This document shows positions 1-8,185 of a stretch of 52,107 nt of DNA, piece by piece. Below the pieces are notes generated by a model. That model saw nothing but the letters and a program-made list of their open reading frames with translations, had not been told where the DNA came from and did no database searches. Where the stretch lies: positions 1 through 52,107 of the forward strand of contig NZ_CAMYIP010000094.1 of the NCBI RefSeq assembly GCF_947258525.1. Reading direction: 5' to 3'. The position numbers and the translations under genes were made by a program. The stretch's first letter is position 1; each line of letters begins with the position of its first letter. Source of the DNA: an uncultured Eudoraea sp. GTDB lineage: Bacteria; Bacteroidota; Bacteroidia; Flavobacteriales; Flavobacteriaceae.

Positions 1-420
1 ATTTAAAATCTGATTTAAATTTACCTGCGGACCAACACTCGCCAATTCCTTAACATCTATGACATCAACAGGAACCGTGCTCTCGGTTGCAACCCTGTTG
101 TGATTACGGGAACCAGTTATAATAACCTCACTCAATTCCAAACCAGATACCAGCGTAATATTTAAAATAGTACTATTTGCCAAAACCTCTAAAGGCTCAT
201 ACCCAATAAAAGAAACCATTAGCCTGTCGCCCAGGATAGCATCGATAGTAAATTTTCCATCAAAGTCTGTAGTTGTACCTACGCTAGTGCCTTTTTTTAC
301 AATGGAAGCTCCCACAAGAGGTACTCCCTGATCATCAGTAACTGTTCCACTTATCTGTCCGTTTGCAATGCCAATAGCACCGAAAACCAGGACCAAAATA
401 ACCAAGTAATGTTGTTTCAT
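1..420 (-). CDS. TonB-dependent receptor, N-terminal part (cut by window edge)
   Basis: The minus strand opens with ATG at 420 and stays open to base 1, giving 140 codons with no stop, so only the N-terminus is present. A signal peptide (MKQHYLVILVLVFGAIGIANG) is followed at about residues 22-100 by a carboxypeptidase-regulatory-like beta-sandwich (ISGTVTDDQGVPLVGASI, then TTTDFDGKFTI). The start of a TonB plug follows (residues about 100-140, EVIITGSR, then VPVDVIDV). This order is typical of Bacteroidota outer-membrane TonB-dependent receptors, which import siderophores, vitamins or oligomers. The substrate cannot be told because the barrel lies outside the window. It is divergent from the peptidase T gene. 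Confidence 0.9.
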   Translation of the reverse strand, partial: MKQHYLVILVLVFGAIGIANGQISGTVTDDQGVPLVGASIVKKGTSVGTTTDFDGKFTIDAILGDRLMVSFIGYEPLEVLANSTILNITLVSGLELSEVIITGSRNHNRVATESTVPVDVIDVKELASVGPQVNLNQILN

Positions 421-561
421 AACTTATCTAATTTGAGTTAATATTTTTATAAGGTAGGAAAAACTTATCCTAAAGCGCCCATTTTATTGTTTTATCTTCA
501 TTTAGAGTTATTGATCTTTACAGACGATGATTATGCAGTTTCAGGCTTTAAAGTAATATTG

Positions 562-569
562 TAATTTTG
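562..569 (+). promoter_or_regulatory. -7 promoter element of pepT
   Basis: TAATTTTG matches the Bacteroidota -7 consensus TAnnTTTG and lies 16 bases before the pepT ATG, so the leader would be about 10 nt. No clear -33 TTTG is seen at the usual 17-23 base distance. Confidence 0.5.
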
Positions 570-585
570 AAACAAACTAAATGCT

Positions 586-1809
586 ATGCAAAAAATAATT
601 GACCGTTTTATTAGCTATGTTACCATAGATACTCAGAGTGATCCGAATTCAGATAGTACACCAAGTACAGAAAAACAATGGGTGCTTGCCAATAAACTTG
701 TGGAAGAATTAAAACAAATTGGTTTGGAAGATGTTTCTATTGATGCAAACAGCTATATCATGGCTACCCTTCCATCAAATATTGAGAAAAAGGTGCCTAC
801 TGTTGGCTTTATTTCTCATTTTGATACAACCCCGGATTTTTCAGGTGCCAATGTAAAACCACGTTTGATTCACAATTATGATGGAGAAGACATTATCCTT
901 AATAAGGAAAACAACATTGTCTTATCTCCGGATTATTTTGATGATTTACTTCTTTACAAAGGACAAACCCTTATTGTTACAGATGGCACAACTCTGCTTG
1001 GAGCAGATGACAAGGCCGGTATTACAGAAATCATAACGGCTATGGAATACCTTGTCAATCACCCTGAAGTTAAGCATGGCCCTATCCGTATTGGTTTTAC
1101 ACCGGATGAAGAGATTGGCCGCGGAGCACATAAATTTGATGTTGATAAATTTAATGTAGATTGGGCTTATACCATAGACGGCAGCCAGATAGGGGAATTG
1201 GAGTATGAGAATTTTAATGCAGCTGAGGCAAAAATTACGGCTACAGGTAAAAGTGTTCACCCCGGATATGCCAAAGGAAAAATGGTAAATGCAATTGGAC
1301 TCATTGGCGAATTCATGAATTCATTACCCAAAGAAGAAGTGCCGGAGCATACAGAAGGTCGTGATGGATTTTTTCATATTAACCAGTTGCATGGGGAAAT
1401 AGAAAAAGCAGAATTGGAACTTATAATAAGGGATCATGATAAATCCTTATTTGAAGACAAAAAAAAGTTACTAAAGAATATTATCAGTGATCTCAACAAA
1501 AAACATGGCGATTATTTATCTGTAGAGATAAAAGATCAGTATTTCAATATGAGAGAAAAGATAGAACCTGTTTTTCACGTGGTTGAAATTGCAAAAGAAG
1601 CCATGGAAGGACTGGGCATAGAACCAATCATAAAACCGATTAGGGGCGGTACTGATGGTTCACAACTTAGTTTCATGGGTCTACCTTGTCCTAATATTTT
1701 TGCAGGCGGACATAATTTTCATGGAAAGTACGAATATGTACCCGTTGAAAGTATGCAAAAGGCAGTTGATGTTATTGTAAAAATTTGCGAACTTGTAGCC
1801 CGTAAATAG
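586..1809 (+). CDS. pepT: Peptidase T (tripeptide aminopeptidase)
   Basis: Cytoplasmic M20-family dizinc aminopeptidase that removes the N-terminal residue of tripeptides, completing breakdown of imported or recycled peptides. At 407 aa it has the normal family length. Visible metal and catalytic residues are H78 and D80 in SHFD, D141 in GADDKAG, the E175-E176 pair in TPDEEIG, D198 in IDGS, and the C-terminal His in GGHNFHGK. The dimerisation lid domain lies around residues 210-330 (KSVHPGYAKGKMVNA). No signal peptide is present. The start follows a TAnnTTTG box closely. The next gene begins 8 bases downstream, so the two are probably co-transcribed. Confidence 0.95.
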   Translation: MQKIIDRFISYVTIDTQSDPNSDSTPSTEKQWVLANKLVEELKQIGLEDVSIDANSYIMATLPSNIEKKVPTVGFISHFDTTPDFSGANVKPRLIHNYDGEDIILNKENNIVLSPDYFDDLLLYKGQTLIVTDGTTLLGADDKAGITEIITAMEYLVNHPEVKHGPIRIGFTPDEEIGRGAHKFDVDKFNVDWAYTIDGSQIGELEYENFNAAEAKITATGKSVHPGYAKGKMVNAIGLIGEFMNSLPKEEVPEHTEGRDGFFHINQLHGEIEKAELELIIRDHDKSLFEDKKKLLKNIISDLNKKHGDYLSVEIKDQYFNMREKIEPVFHVVEIAKEAMEGLGIEPIIKPIRGGTDGSQLSFMGLPCPNIFAGGHNFHGKYEYVPVESMQKAVDVIVKICELVARK

Positions 1810-1817
1810 CTGGCTAT

Positions 1818-2408
1818 ATGGATATTGAAGAAAAAATAGAAGCATATTATTCAAAAACTCAAAAATTTAAGGAGGGAATAGCCCAATTAAGAGAAATTGT
1901 CTTAAAAACCGAATTGGTTGAAACGCTGAAGTGGGGTTCCCCTGTCTATACTATTAACAATAAGAATGTCCTTGGAATACTGGCTTTTAAAAATCATTTC
2001 GGGTTATGGTTTTTTAATGGGGTTTTCCTTAGCGATCCCAAGGGGGTATTGGTAAATGCCCAGGAAGGGAAAACAAAATCAATGAGGCATTGGAAATTTA
2101 AGTCAGAGCGTGATATAGATGAAGCAGTAGTGCTTAGTTATATAGAGGAGGCAATAGCAAATCAAAAGAAAGGCTTTGAAATAAAACCATCTCCAAAGAC
2201 AGAAATTATCATCCCAAAACTATTAAAAGATGTTTTATTGGAAAACCCTGGGCTAAATGAACAATTCAATACGATGGCTCCATATAAACAAAGAGATTAT
2301 TGCGGGTACATTTCAGAAGCAAAACAACAAAAGACCAAAGAATCACGACTTGATAAAATTATTCCGATGATTTCTAAAGGCATAGGTTTGAATGATAAAT
2401 ACAAATAA
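1818..2408 (+). CDS. DUF1801 / YdeI-like protein
   Basis: A 196-aa cytoplasmic protein. Residues about 15-115 carry a DUF1801 (YdhG-like) fold with the typical ETLKWGSPVYT and GLWFFNGVFL segments. The C-terminal third (YKQRDYCGYISEAKQQKTKE) resembles the YdeI/OmpD-associated tail, which may help bind partners. The family's biochemical role is not established; a B. subtilis relative has been described as an iron chaperone. It starts 8 bases after pepT and is convergent with the oxidoreductase that follows. Confidence 0.8.
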   Translation: MDIEEKIEAYYSKTQKFKEGIAQLREIVLKTELVETLKWGSPVYTINNKNVLGILAFKNHFGLWFFNGVFLSDPKGVLVNAQEGKTKSMRHWKFKSERDIDEAVVLSYIEEAIANQKKGFEIKPSPKTEIIIPKLLKDVLLENPGLNEQFNTMAPYKQRDYCGYISEAKQQKTKESRLDKIIPMISKGIGLNDKYK

Positions 2409-2477
2409 AATAATTGCTTGCTCCATAAAACTGTTAGCAGAAATTTATTATATGGACAAATTTAAATCCGGGATTTT

Positions 2478-3824
2478 TTATTGCGGTAATTTCCAGCCAT
2501 TGTTATAAGACGCCATCATAATTTCATTAGCCGTTTGATCTGTAAATCTTCCACTATTTGCATCCCAATAAACCCTATTCCCGGATTTGTATGCAACATT
2601 TCCCATGTGTGATACCATAGCGGCATCGTAACCTACTTTAATTGGCGCATTGAGGTTCATAGTATTCCTGCTTTTTACGGCCTCTATAAAGTTTTTGGTA
2701 TGCAGATCCAATCCACTTCCCTGATTCTGTTGCAAGGGCAGAGCTTCCATCCGTGGAATGCCTTCCTTGCCCCACCCCTGAAATTCATTTTCGGGGATTA
2801 CTTCCCATCCGCTTCTGTCCAGGACCAAAGTACCATTATTCCCAATAAAAGCTATTCCATGATTTCTGCCATAATTTCCTCCATCAATACCTGTAGCATG
2901 TTCCCATAGAATGGAAAAATCATCATATTCAAAAACGGCCTGTAATGAATCTGGTGTTTCAGAAGCATCGTTAGGATAGGCAAACTTACCCCCTATAGCC
3001 ATTACAGATTTTGGGGTTCCAGCTTTCATTCCGTATAGAGCATAGTCAATTAAATGAACTCCCCAGTCTGTCATAAGGCCACCGGCATAATCCCAAAACC
3101 ACCTGAAATTAAAATGAAATCGGTTAGTGTTAAAAGCTCGTTTTGGTGCCGGTCCCAGCCACATATCATAATCTACCCCGGCAGGTGCCTTCTCGTCCGG
3201 AAGAATAGGAACCGGTTTCATCCATCCCTGATAGGCCCAGGCTTTTGCCAAACGTATTTCGCCAAGTTTTCCCGAGTGCACAAAATTAATAGCGTCTACA
3301 AAATGGGGTTGACTACGTTGCCATTGGCCTATCTGAACTATGCGCTCACTTTTTTCAACAGTGTTTAACATAAGTTCACATTCCTGCATAGAATTAGCTA
3401 TAGGTTTCTCACAATACACATCTTTACCTGCGGCTAACGCATCCGTTAGTTGAAGACAATGCCAGTGATCCGGCGTTCCTATAACCACAAAATCAATATC
3501 CTTGTCTTCCAGCAATTCTCTGTAATCCTTATACCACTTCGGTTTATTTATACCCGCTTTTTCAAGCTCAGAGGTGCGCCGCCCGAGTACATTTTCATCC
3601 ACATCACAAAGTGCAATTACACTAACTTCGCTAATTTTCAATAGCGAAAGCAGGTTACTGAAGCCCATACCATTACAACCAATCAATCCCATATTGATCT
3701 GATCGTTTGCTCCTACCCTTTTTCGGATAGATGCCAGTAATTCAGCAGGAAATAGGAAAGAGGAACTTGATCCCAAAAGGAACAAAGAACTGTTTTTAAT
3801 AAATTTTCTTCTGTTAGAGTTCAT
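2478..3824 (-). CDS. Tat-exported Gfo/Idh/MocA family oxidoreductase
   Basis: A 448-aa NAD(P)-dependent oxidoreductase probably acting on sugars or polyols outside the cytoplasm. The N-terminus has a twin-arginine signal (NSNRRKFIKNSSLFLLG). The Rossmann nucleotide-binding fold starts near residue 43 (MGLIGCNGMGFSNLL). The family EKP motif is in YCEKPIANSMQECE, and VIGTPDHWH is the expected substrate-side loop. The C-terminal alpha/beta domain (WAYQGWMKP, MTDWGVHLIDYAL) matches the Tat-secreted members common in Bacteroidota. It stands alone: convergent with the DUF1801 gene and separated from yajC by a strong terminator. The substrate is unknown. Confidence 0.9.
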   Translation of the reverse strand: MNSNRRKFIKNSSLFLLGSSSSFLFPAELLASIRKRVGANDQINMGLIGCNGMGFSNLLSLLKISEVSVIALCDVDENVLGRRTSELEKAGINKPKWYKDYRELLEDKDIDFVVIGTPDHWHCLQLTDALAAGKDVYCEKPIANSMQECELMLNTVEKSERIVQIGQWQRSQPHFVDAINFVHSGKLGEIRLAKAWAYQGWMKPVPILPDEKAPAGVDYDMWLGPAPKRAFNTNRFHFNFRWFWDYAGGLMTDWGVHLIDYALYGMKAGTPKSVMAIGGKFAYPNDASETPDSLQAVFEYDDFSILWEHATGIDGGNYGRNHGIAFIGNNGTLVLDRSGWEVIPENEFQGWGKEGIPRMEALPLQQNQGSGLDLHTKNFIEAVKSRNTMNLNAPIKVGYDAAMVSHMGNVAYKSGNRVYWDANSGRFTDQTANEIMMASYNNGWKLPQ

Positions 3825-3881
3825 AGTAAGGAATTATTAAAAAGTTGAATATACAGATTTTCAGCTAATTATAAGATCAAA

Positions 3882-3909
3882 AAAAACACCGGTGATTACC
3901 GGTGTTTTT
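3882..3909 (-). terminator. Strong intrinsic terminator after yajC
   Basis: A perfect 12-bp stem (AAAAACACCGGT / ACCGGTGTTTTT) with the 4-base loop GATT. It lies 22 bases after the yajC stop. A- and T-runs on both sides let it work in either direction, ending the nusB-yajC transcript. Confidence 0.85.
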
Positions 3910-3930
3910 ATAAAGCAAACTCATTTAATT

Positions 3931-4221
3931 TTATTTTTCCTTGGGTGTCGCATTCAATTTGGAGCTCATTTCCATAGAGATGGCAGATCTATCAAATTTT
4001 AATCTACCGGCCATGGTTTCAATAATACAGGAAAAATCCTTATCATTCAAATCCACGACTTTACCATGCAAGCCACTTTTAGTTACTATTTTATCACCTT
4101 TCTTCAATGCTGCCGCAAATTTCTTTTCATCCTTTTGGCGTTTCATCTGTGGACGTATCATAAAAAAATATGCTACGGCAAAGATGAGTATCATCGGAAG
4201 AAATTGTCCTATATCACCCAT
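3931..4221 (-). CDS. yajC: Preprotein translocase subunit YajC
   Basis: A 96-aa inner-membrane protein that associates with SecDF-YidC. One N-terminal membrane helix (MILIFAVAYFFMIRPQMKRQ, residues about 10-28) is followed by a basic linker and a small soluble domain (KKGDKIVTKSGLHGKVVDLND). Both the RPQ segment after the helix and the GDKIVTxxGxxGxV motif are diagnostic. It is the last gene of nusB-DUF1573-yajC on the minus strand and is followed by a terminator. Confidence 0.95.
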   Translation of the reverse strand: MGDIGQFLPMILIFAVAYFFMIRPQMKRQKDEKKFAAALKKGDKIVTKSGLHGKVVDLNDKDFSCIIETMAGRLKFDRSAISMEMSSKLNATPKEK

Positions 4222-4246
4222 AATTTTGTGTTGAGTTTTGTATTAC

Positions 4247-4726
4247 TTATTTAACAGGGCCCAATGCTGCTGTAGGTCCCGCGTCTTTTGGATTAACAAA
4301 TGCTTTAATTCTTAACATTTCCTGACCTTTTTCCGTGTTAGCAGTCACGGTAATAGTCTTGGTAACCTGATTTTGACCTGAACCATTAAACTTCACAAGA
4401 AGTTCACCAGTTTCACCCGGGGGAATAGGATCCTTAGGAGGATTCGGTACCGTGCACCCACAACTACTAGTTGCATTTGTAATAATGAGAGGCGCGTTAC
4501 CTGTATTAGTAAATGTGAAGACAGTCTCCTGCGGAGTTCCTTGTGTAATGGTACCGAAATCATGTTCCGATTTATCAAATTTCATTACAGGAAGTTTTTT
4601 TGCCTGCAAGTCTCTTTCTGCTGCCACTTCAACATTAGCGGTGTTAACTTTACTGGAGGCATTCTCCTTACATGAGCTAAACATTAATGCTGTGGTCAAA
4701 CCGAGGGCGATAAATAATCTTTTCAT
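4247..4726 (-). CDS. DUF1573 lipoprotein
   Basis: A 159-aa secreted protein. I start it at the ATG at 4726 because the signal peptide (MKRLFIALGLTTALMFSSC) begins there; a longer frame opens at 4750. The lipobox Cys in FSSCKEN predicts a lipoprotein. The rest is one DUF1573 immunoglobulin-like domain of the ASH/MSP type: FDFGTITQG-like FGTITQGTPQ, FTFTNTGNAPLII, and SSCGCTVP with its Cys pair, then PPGETGELLVKF. The function is unknown. Its place between nusB and yajC recurs in Bacteroidota, which suggests co-transcription rather than a shared pathway. Confidence 0.85.
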   Translation of the reverse strand: MKRLFIALGLTTALMFSSCKENASSKVNTANVEVAAERDLQAKKLPVMKFDKSEHDFGTITQGTPQETVFTFTNTGNAPLIITNATSSCGCTVPNPPKDPIPPGETGELLVKFNGSGQNQVTKTITVTANTEKGQEMLRIKAFVNPKDAGPTAALGPVK

Positions 4727-4771
4727 TATAATTTTGTTTAAGTTTTGCATGCAAAATTAAGGAATATTTGT

Positions 4772-5719
4772 TTATAATAATCCTCTCCCTGTTTTTTTCA
4801 ATTTTCCACTAATCTTGTATTCTTTTACCAATTTATCCAAAATACCATTAATAAAGATGCTGCTCTTTGGTGTGGAATACTCTTTTGCAATTTCTAAATA
4901 CTCATTAATGGTTACGCGCTCTGGTATAGAAGAGAAGCCGGTAAGTTCACAAATGGCCATCTTTAAAAGAATAGCATCTATATCTGCAATTCTATCTTTA
5001 TCCCAGTTGGGTGTTTTTAATTGAATCTCTCCTTCAAATTTCTTATCATCTAAGAGGGTTTTTGTTAATAACTGATCTGCAAAGACCATATCATCCTGGT
5101 CCTTCAAAAGCTTTGGTAAAAAGTAGGAATGACCAAATTTCGCATTTACCTTCTTCAATTGCCTTAAAACAAACGTATTCACCAGAGGGATATCATCTAC
5201 CCAGGTTAATTCGTCATCCTCAAAATATTCGTATATCCTTTCATTTGGTGCAATTACCTCCTTAAAAAGATTTGCTATAAAATTTTTATCCTCTTCATAG
5301 CTACTTTCAGTATTAAGCATATACTGCTCAAAAAGTTCACTATTTTTTATTTCATTAAATACTATTTTGACATAATCCTGGTGCAGATCCCAATTGTTTA
5401 ATTTCCTTTTTGCCAATTCATTTTGCAACATGGAGTTATTTGCAATTTGCCGAAGTACCGCATTGTTCAGAAACTTTTTCTTATCAGGATATTTCTCGTC
5501 GTTTCCGTTCAAATATTTTTTAGAAGATAATCTGATGAAATTATCCTCCATTTTGTGAAGTTCTATTAATAGACTTAAAACAAGTAGGTAGAGCGTATAA
5601 GTGTTATCAATGCTTATTCGGAGAAATTTTTTCTGTTTTTCTAAAGATTCATCGTGCGATAAGGTTAAAGCATATATGCATTGCATAACTTTTACCCTGA
5701 TTTGCCTTCTTGTAAGCAT
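4772..5719 (-). CDS. nusB: Transcription antitermination factor NusB (long Bacteroidota form)
   Basis: RNA-binding factor of the NusB/NusE antitermination complex needed for rRNA transcription. The N-terminus LTRRQIRVKVMQCIYAL is the NusB start, with R and Q contacts for boxA. The C-terminal part (KMAICELTGFSSIPERVTINEYLEI, FINGILDKL) is the conserved NusB core. At 315 aa it is about twice the E. coli length because of a helical insert around residues 35-180, as usual in Bacteroidota. It is the first gene of the nusB-DUF1573-yajC group and divergent from the ABC exporter. Confidence 0.93.
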   Translation of the reverse strand: MLTRRQIRVKVMQCIYALTLSHDESLEKQKKFLRISIDNTYTLYLLVLSLLIELHKMEDNFIRLSSKKYLNGNDEKYPDKKKFLNNAVLRQIANNSMLQNELAKRKLNNWDLHQDYVKIVFNEIKNSELFEQYMLNTESSYEEDKNFIANLFKEVIAPNERIYEYFEDDELTWVDDIPLVNTFVLRQLKKVNAKFGHSYFLPKLLKDQDDMVFADQLLTKTLLDDKKFEGEIQLKTPNWDKDRIADIDAILLKMAICELTGFSSIPERVTINEYLEIAKEYSTPKSSIFINGILDKLVKEYKISGKLKKTGRGLL

Positions 5720-5823
5720 TTTAAAGAACCTTGTGTTAAATTAGAAATACAAAACGCCGCAAAAATACTAATCTAATTTAAATCCAAACCTAATTCTCAA
5801 TTTATCTTATCAGTTTTATAACA

Positions 5824-5852
5824 TTTGTTTTGTGACCAATCAGCTATATTTG
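5824..5852 (+). promoter_or_regulatory. Consensus Bacteroidota promoter of the ABC exporter
   Basis: TTTG at 5824-5827, 17 bases, then TATATTTG at 5845-5852. Both the -33 and -7 elements match the Flavobacterium consensus. The ABC exporter ATG lies 40 bases after the -7 box. Confidence 0.7.
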
Positions 5853-5891
5853 TCCTTCACTTAAAACCAATTTGCATTACCAGCCATTTTA

Positions 5892-7646
5892 ATGAAAGAA
5901 CTCAGGCATTTAGACAAATACTTCAAAAAATATTGGTTCAAATTACTCATTGGTATTATTATTACCATTATTGCGAGGATATTTCAATTGGTAATGCCTT
6001 CCTATGTAAAAAAATCAATTGAAGTAGTTGAAAACTATGTGGCTTCCCAAATTACAGAACCACAGGCAAGAGATTTGCTTTTGGAGTACATACTGATCAT
6101 TGTCGGTGCTGCTTTACTATCTGGATTCTTTACTTTCTTAATGCGGCAGACCATTATAAATGTATCGCGATATATTGAATTCGACCTAAAAAACGAGGTA
6201 TTCGATCATTACCAACTTTTAAGTCTGAATTTTTATAAAAAGAATCGTACCGGTGATCTTATGAACAGGATAAGTGAAGATGTAGGTCAGGTGAGGCTCT
6301 ACACCGGACCGGCGATAATGTACGGAATTCAAACACTAACCCTTTTTGTTTGTCTTATTCCTCTTATGTTCATTAAGGCCCCAACAATTGCATTTTATTC
6401 ATTATTACCCTTACCAGTACTTTCAGTTTTAATTTATCAGATAAGTAAAATTATTCATAAACGAAGTACCAAAGTACAGGAATACCTTTCTACCTTATCA
6501 ACCTTTGCCCAGGAATCTTTTTCCGGAGTATCCGTAATAAAAGCTTATAACCTGGAACCACAGATAAATAATGAAGTTATTGTTCTCGCCAATGAAGGGA
6601 AAGATAAAAGCATGGATTTGGCCAAGGTAAACGCCTGGTTTTTTCCATTGATGATCTTGTTAATTGGAATCAGTAATATTTTCGTGATCTATGTGGGAGG
6701 CAAACAATATATAAATGGTGAAATCTTATCTATTGGTACCATCGCCGAATTCATCCTTTATGTAAATATGTTAACATGGCCGGTTGCTGTTGTTGGATGG
6801 TTAACCTCCATTGTGCAGCGGGCGGAAGCTTCCCAAAAGAGAATAAATGAGTTCTTAAAGGAACAGCCTGAGATTAGTAATAAAGTTATGGAAGATACCC
6901 CTATTAGCGGCTCCATAGAGTTTAAGAATGTTACATTTACCTATGAAGACACAAATATTACAGCACTTAAAAATATATCTTTCACGATAGATGAAGGGGA
7001 AACGGTTGCAATAATTGGAAAAACCGGATCTGGAAAATCTACTATCCTGGACCTAATTGCCAGATTGTACGATGCTTCTTCCGGAGAAATATTAATTGAC
7101 AATGTCCCGGTTCAAAAATTAAACTTAAATAGTTTAAGGTCTGCTATCGGCGCTGTTCCGCAAGACGCGTTTCTGTTTTCTGACACCATAAAAAATAATA
7201 TCAAATTTGGCAAAGAAGACGCAACAGAAAGTGAAATTTTAGAAGTTGCCAGAAAAGCTGCAGTGCATGAAAATATCATGGGTTTTTCGAAAAAGTATGA
7301 TACAATTCTTGGAGAAAGGGGAATTACCCTTAGTGGAGGTCAAAAACAGCGTGTGTCCATAGCCAGGGCATTGCTAAAAGACCCCAGGATATATTTATTC
7401 GATGATTGCCTGTCTGCTGTAGATACCGAAACTGAAGAAGAAATATTACAAAACCTGAAACTTGCTTCACATTTACGAACCACACTAATCGTAAGCCATC
7501 GAGTTTCTTCAGCCAAAAATGCAGATAAGATAATAGTCCTGGAAGACGGAAAGGTCCTTCAAGAGGGCACTCACAACAAATTGATAGAAATAGACGGCTA
7601 CTACAAAGAGCTGTATATCAATCAACTTTCAGCGAAAGAAATCTAG
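5892..7646 (+). CDS. ABC exporter half-transporter with a degenerate catalytic site
   Basis: A 584-aa fusion of a six-helix exporter domain (residues about 10-310) and a nucleotide-binding domain (about 335-580), of the MsbA/MdlA type in the inner membrane. The NBD shows Walker A (GKTGSGKST), a Q-loop (GAVPQDAFLF), the signature LSGGQKQR and the switch His in VSHR. Walker B reads IYLFDDCLSAVD, so the residue that is normally the catalytic Glu is Asp (D505). This is the pattern of the non-hydrolysing half of heterodimeric exporters such as MdlA, but no partner half-transporter is adjacent. Substrate unknown; lipids or drugs are typical. Confidence 0.92.
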   Translation: MKELRHLDKYFKKYWFKLLIGIIITIIARIFQLVMPSYVKKSIEVVENYVASQITEPQARDLLLEYILIIVGAALLSGFFTFLMRQTIINVSRYIEFDLKNEVFDHYQLLSLNFYKKNRTGDLMNRISEDVGQVRLYTGPAIMYGIQTLTLFVCLIPLMFIKAPTIAFYSLLPLPVLSVLIYQISKIIHKRSTKVQEYLSTLSTFAQESFSGVSVIKAYNLEPQINNEVIVLANEGKDKSMDLAKVNAWFFPLMILLIGISNIFVIYVGGKQYINGEILSIGTIAEFILYVNMLTWPVAVVGWLTSIVQRAEASQKRINEFLKEQPEISNKVMEDTPISGSIEFKNVTFTYEDTNITALKNISFTIDEGETVAIIGKTGSGKSTILDLIARLYDASSGEILIDNVPVQKLNLNSLRSAIGAVPQDAFLFSDTIKNNIKFGKEDATESEILEVARKAAVHENIMGFSKKYDTILGERGITLSGGQKQRVSIARALLKDPRIYLFDDCLSAVDTETEEEILQNLKLASHLRTTLIVSHRVSSAKNADKIIVLEDGKVLQEGTHNKLIEIDGYYKELYINQLSAKEI

Positions 7647-7688
7647 CAAAATGTTGCTGGATAAGCTTTTTTTTTTCATTTTTGAAGA

Positions 7689-7696
7689 TATTTTTG
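7689..7696 (+). promoter_or_regulatory. -7 element of the DUF3276 gene
   Basis: TATTTTTG matches TAnnTTTG and lies 28 bases before the ATG at 7725. A -33 element is not evident, so the assignment is tentative. Confidence 0.4.
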
Positions 7697-7724
7697 GAAT
7701 AGTAATCAACTATATATATAACAA

Positions 7725-8096
7725 ATGAGCGATAAAGATTTAATGGATCAGGAAGAAATTTTCTCAAAAGTTTTAAGGGCAGGGAGAAGAACTTATTTTT
7801 TTGATGTTAGAAGCACAAAGGCAGGAGATTATTATCTGACCATCACGGAGAGTAAAAAATTTACACATGATGATGGCTCCTTTCATTATAAGAAACACAA
7901 AATATATCTCTACAAAGAAGATTTTCAATCTTTCAGAGAGATTATGGGAGAGATGATGGACTATATTATAGATGAAAAAGGGCATGAAGTCATCTCAGAA
8001 AGACATCAAAAGGACTTTAAAAAGATAGAGCCTAGTGAGAACGGAGAAATATCTTCTACTGATAGTTTCACAGATTTAGATTTTGAGGATATCTGA
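7725..8096 (+). CDS. PUR-alpha-like DUF3276 nucleic-acid-binding protein
   Basis: A 123-aa protein of the Bacteroidota DUF3276 family, structurally a PUR repeat that binds single-stranded DNA or RNA. The core (residues about 10-90) shows the family pattern: IFSKVLRAGRRTYFFDVRS, DYYLTITESKK and KKHKIYLYKEDF. The tail is acidic (DSFTDLDFEDI). It is probably regulatory or RNA-related, but no precise role is established. It is monocistronic, with a strong terminator 21 bases after the stop. Confidence 0.9.
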   Translation: MSDKDLMDQEEIFSKVLRAGRRTYFFDVRSTKAGDYYLTITESKKFTHDDGSFHYKKHKIYLYKEDFQSFREIMGEMMDYIIDEKGHEVISERHQKDFKKIEPSENGEISSTDSFTDLDFEDI

Positions 8097-8117
8097 ATTA
8101 AAATCACAAAAACTTCT

Positions 8118-8150
8118 AAACGACCTTTGTTTTCAAAGGTCGTTTTTTAT
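8118..8150 (+). terminator. Intrinsic terminator after the DUF3276 gene
   Basis: A perfect 12-bp stem (AAACGACCTTTG / CAAAGGTCGTTT) with loop TTTT, followed by TTTTAT. It ends the DUF3276 transcript. Confidence 0.85.
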
Positions 8151-8185
8151 TTTTATACCCTAACACATTCAACTCACCTTAAAAT

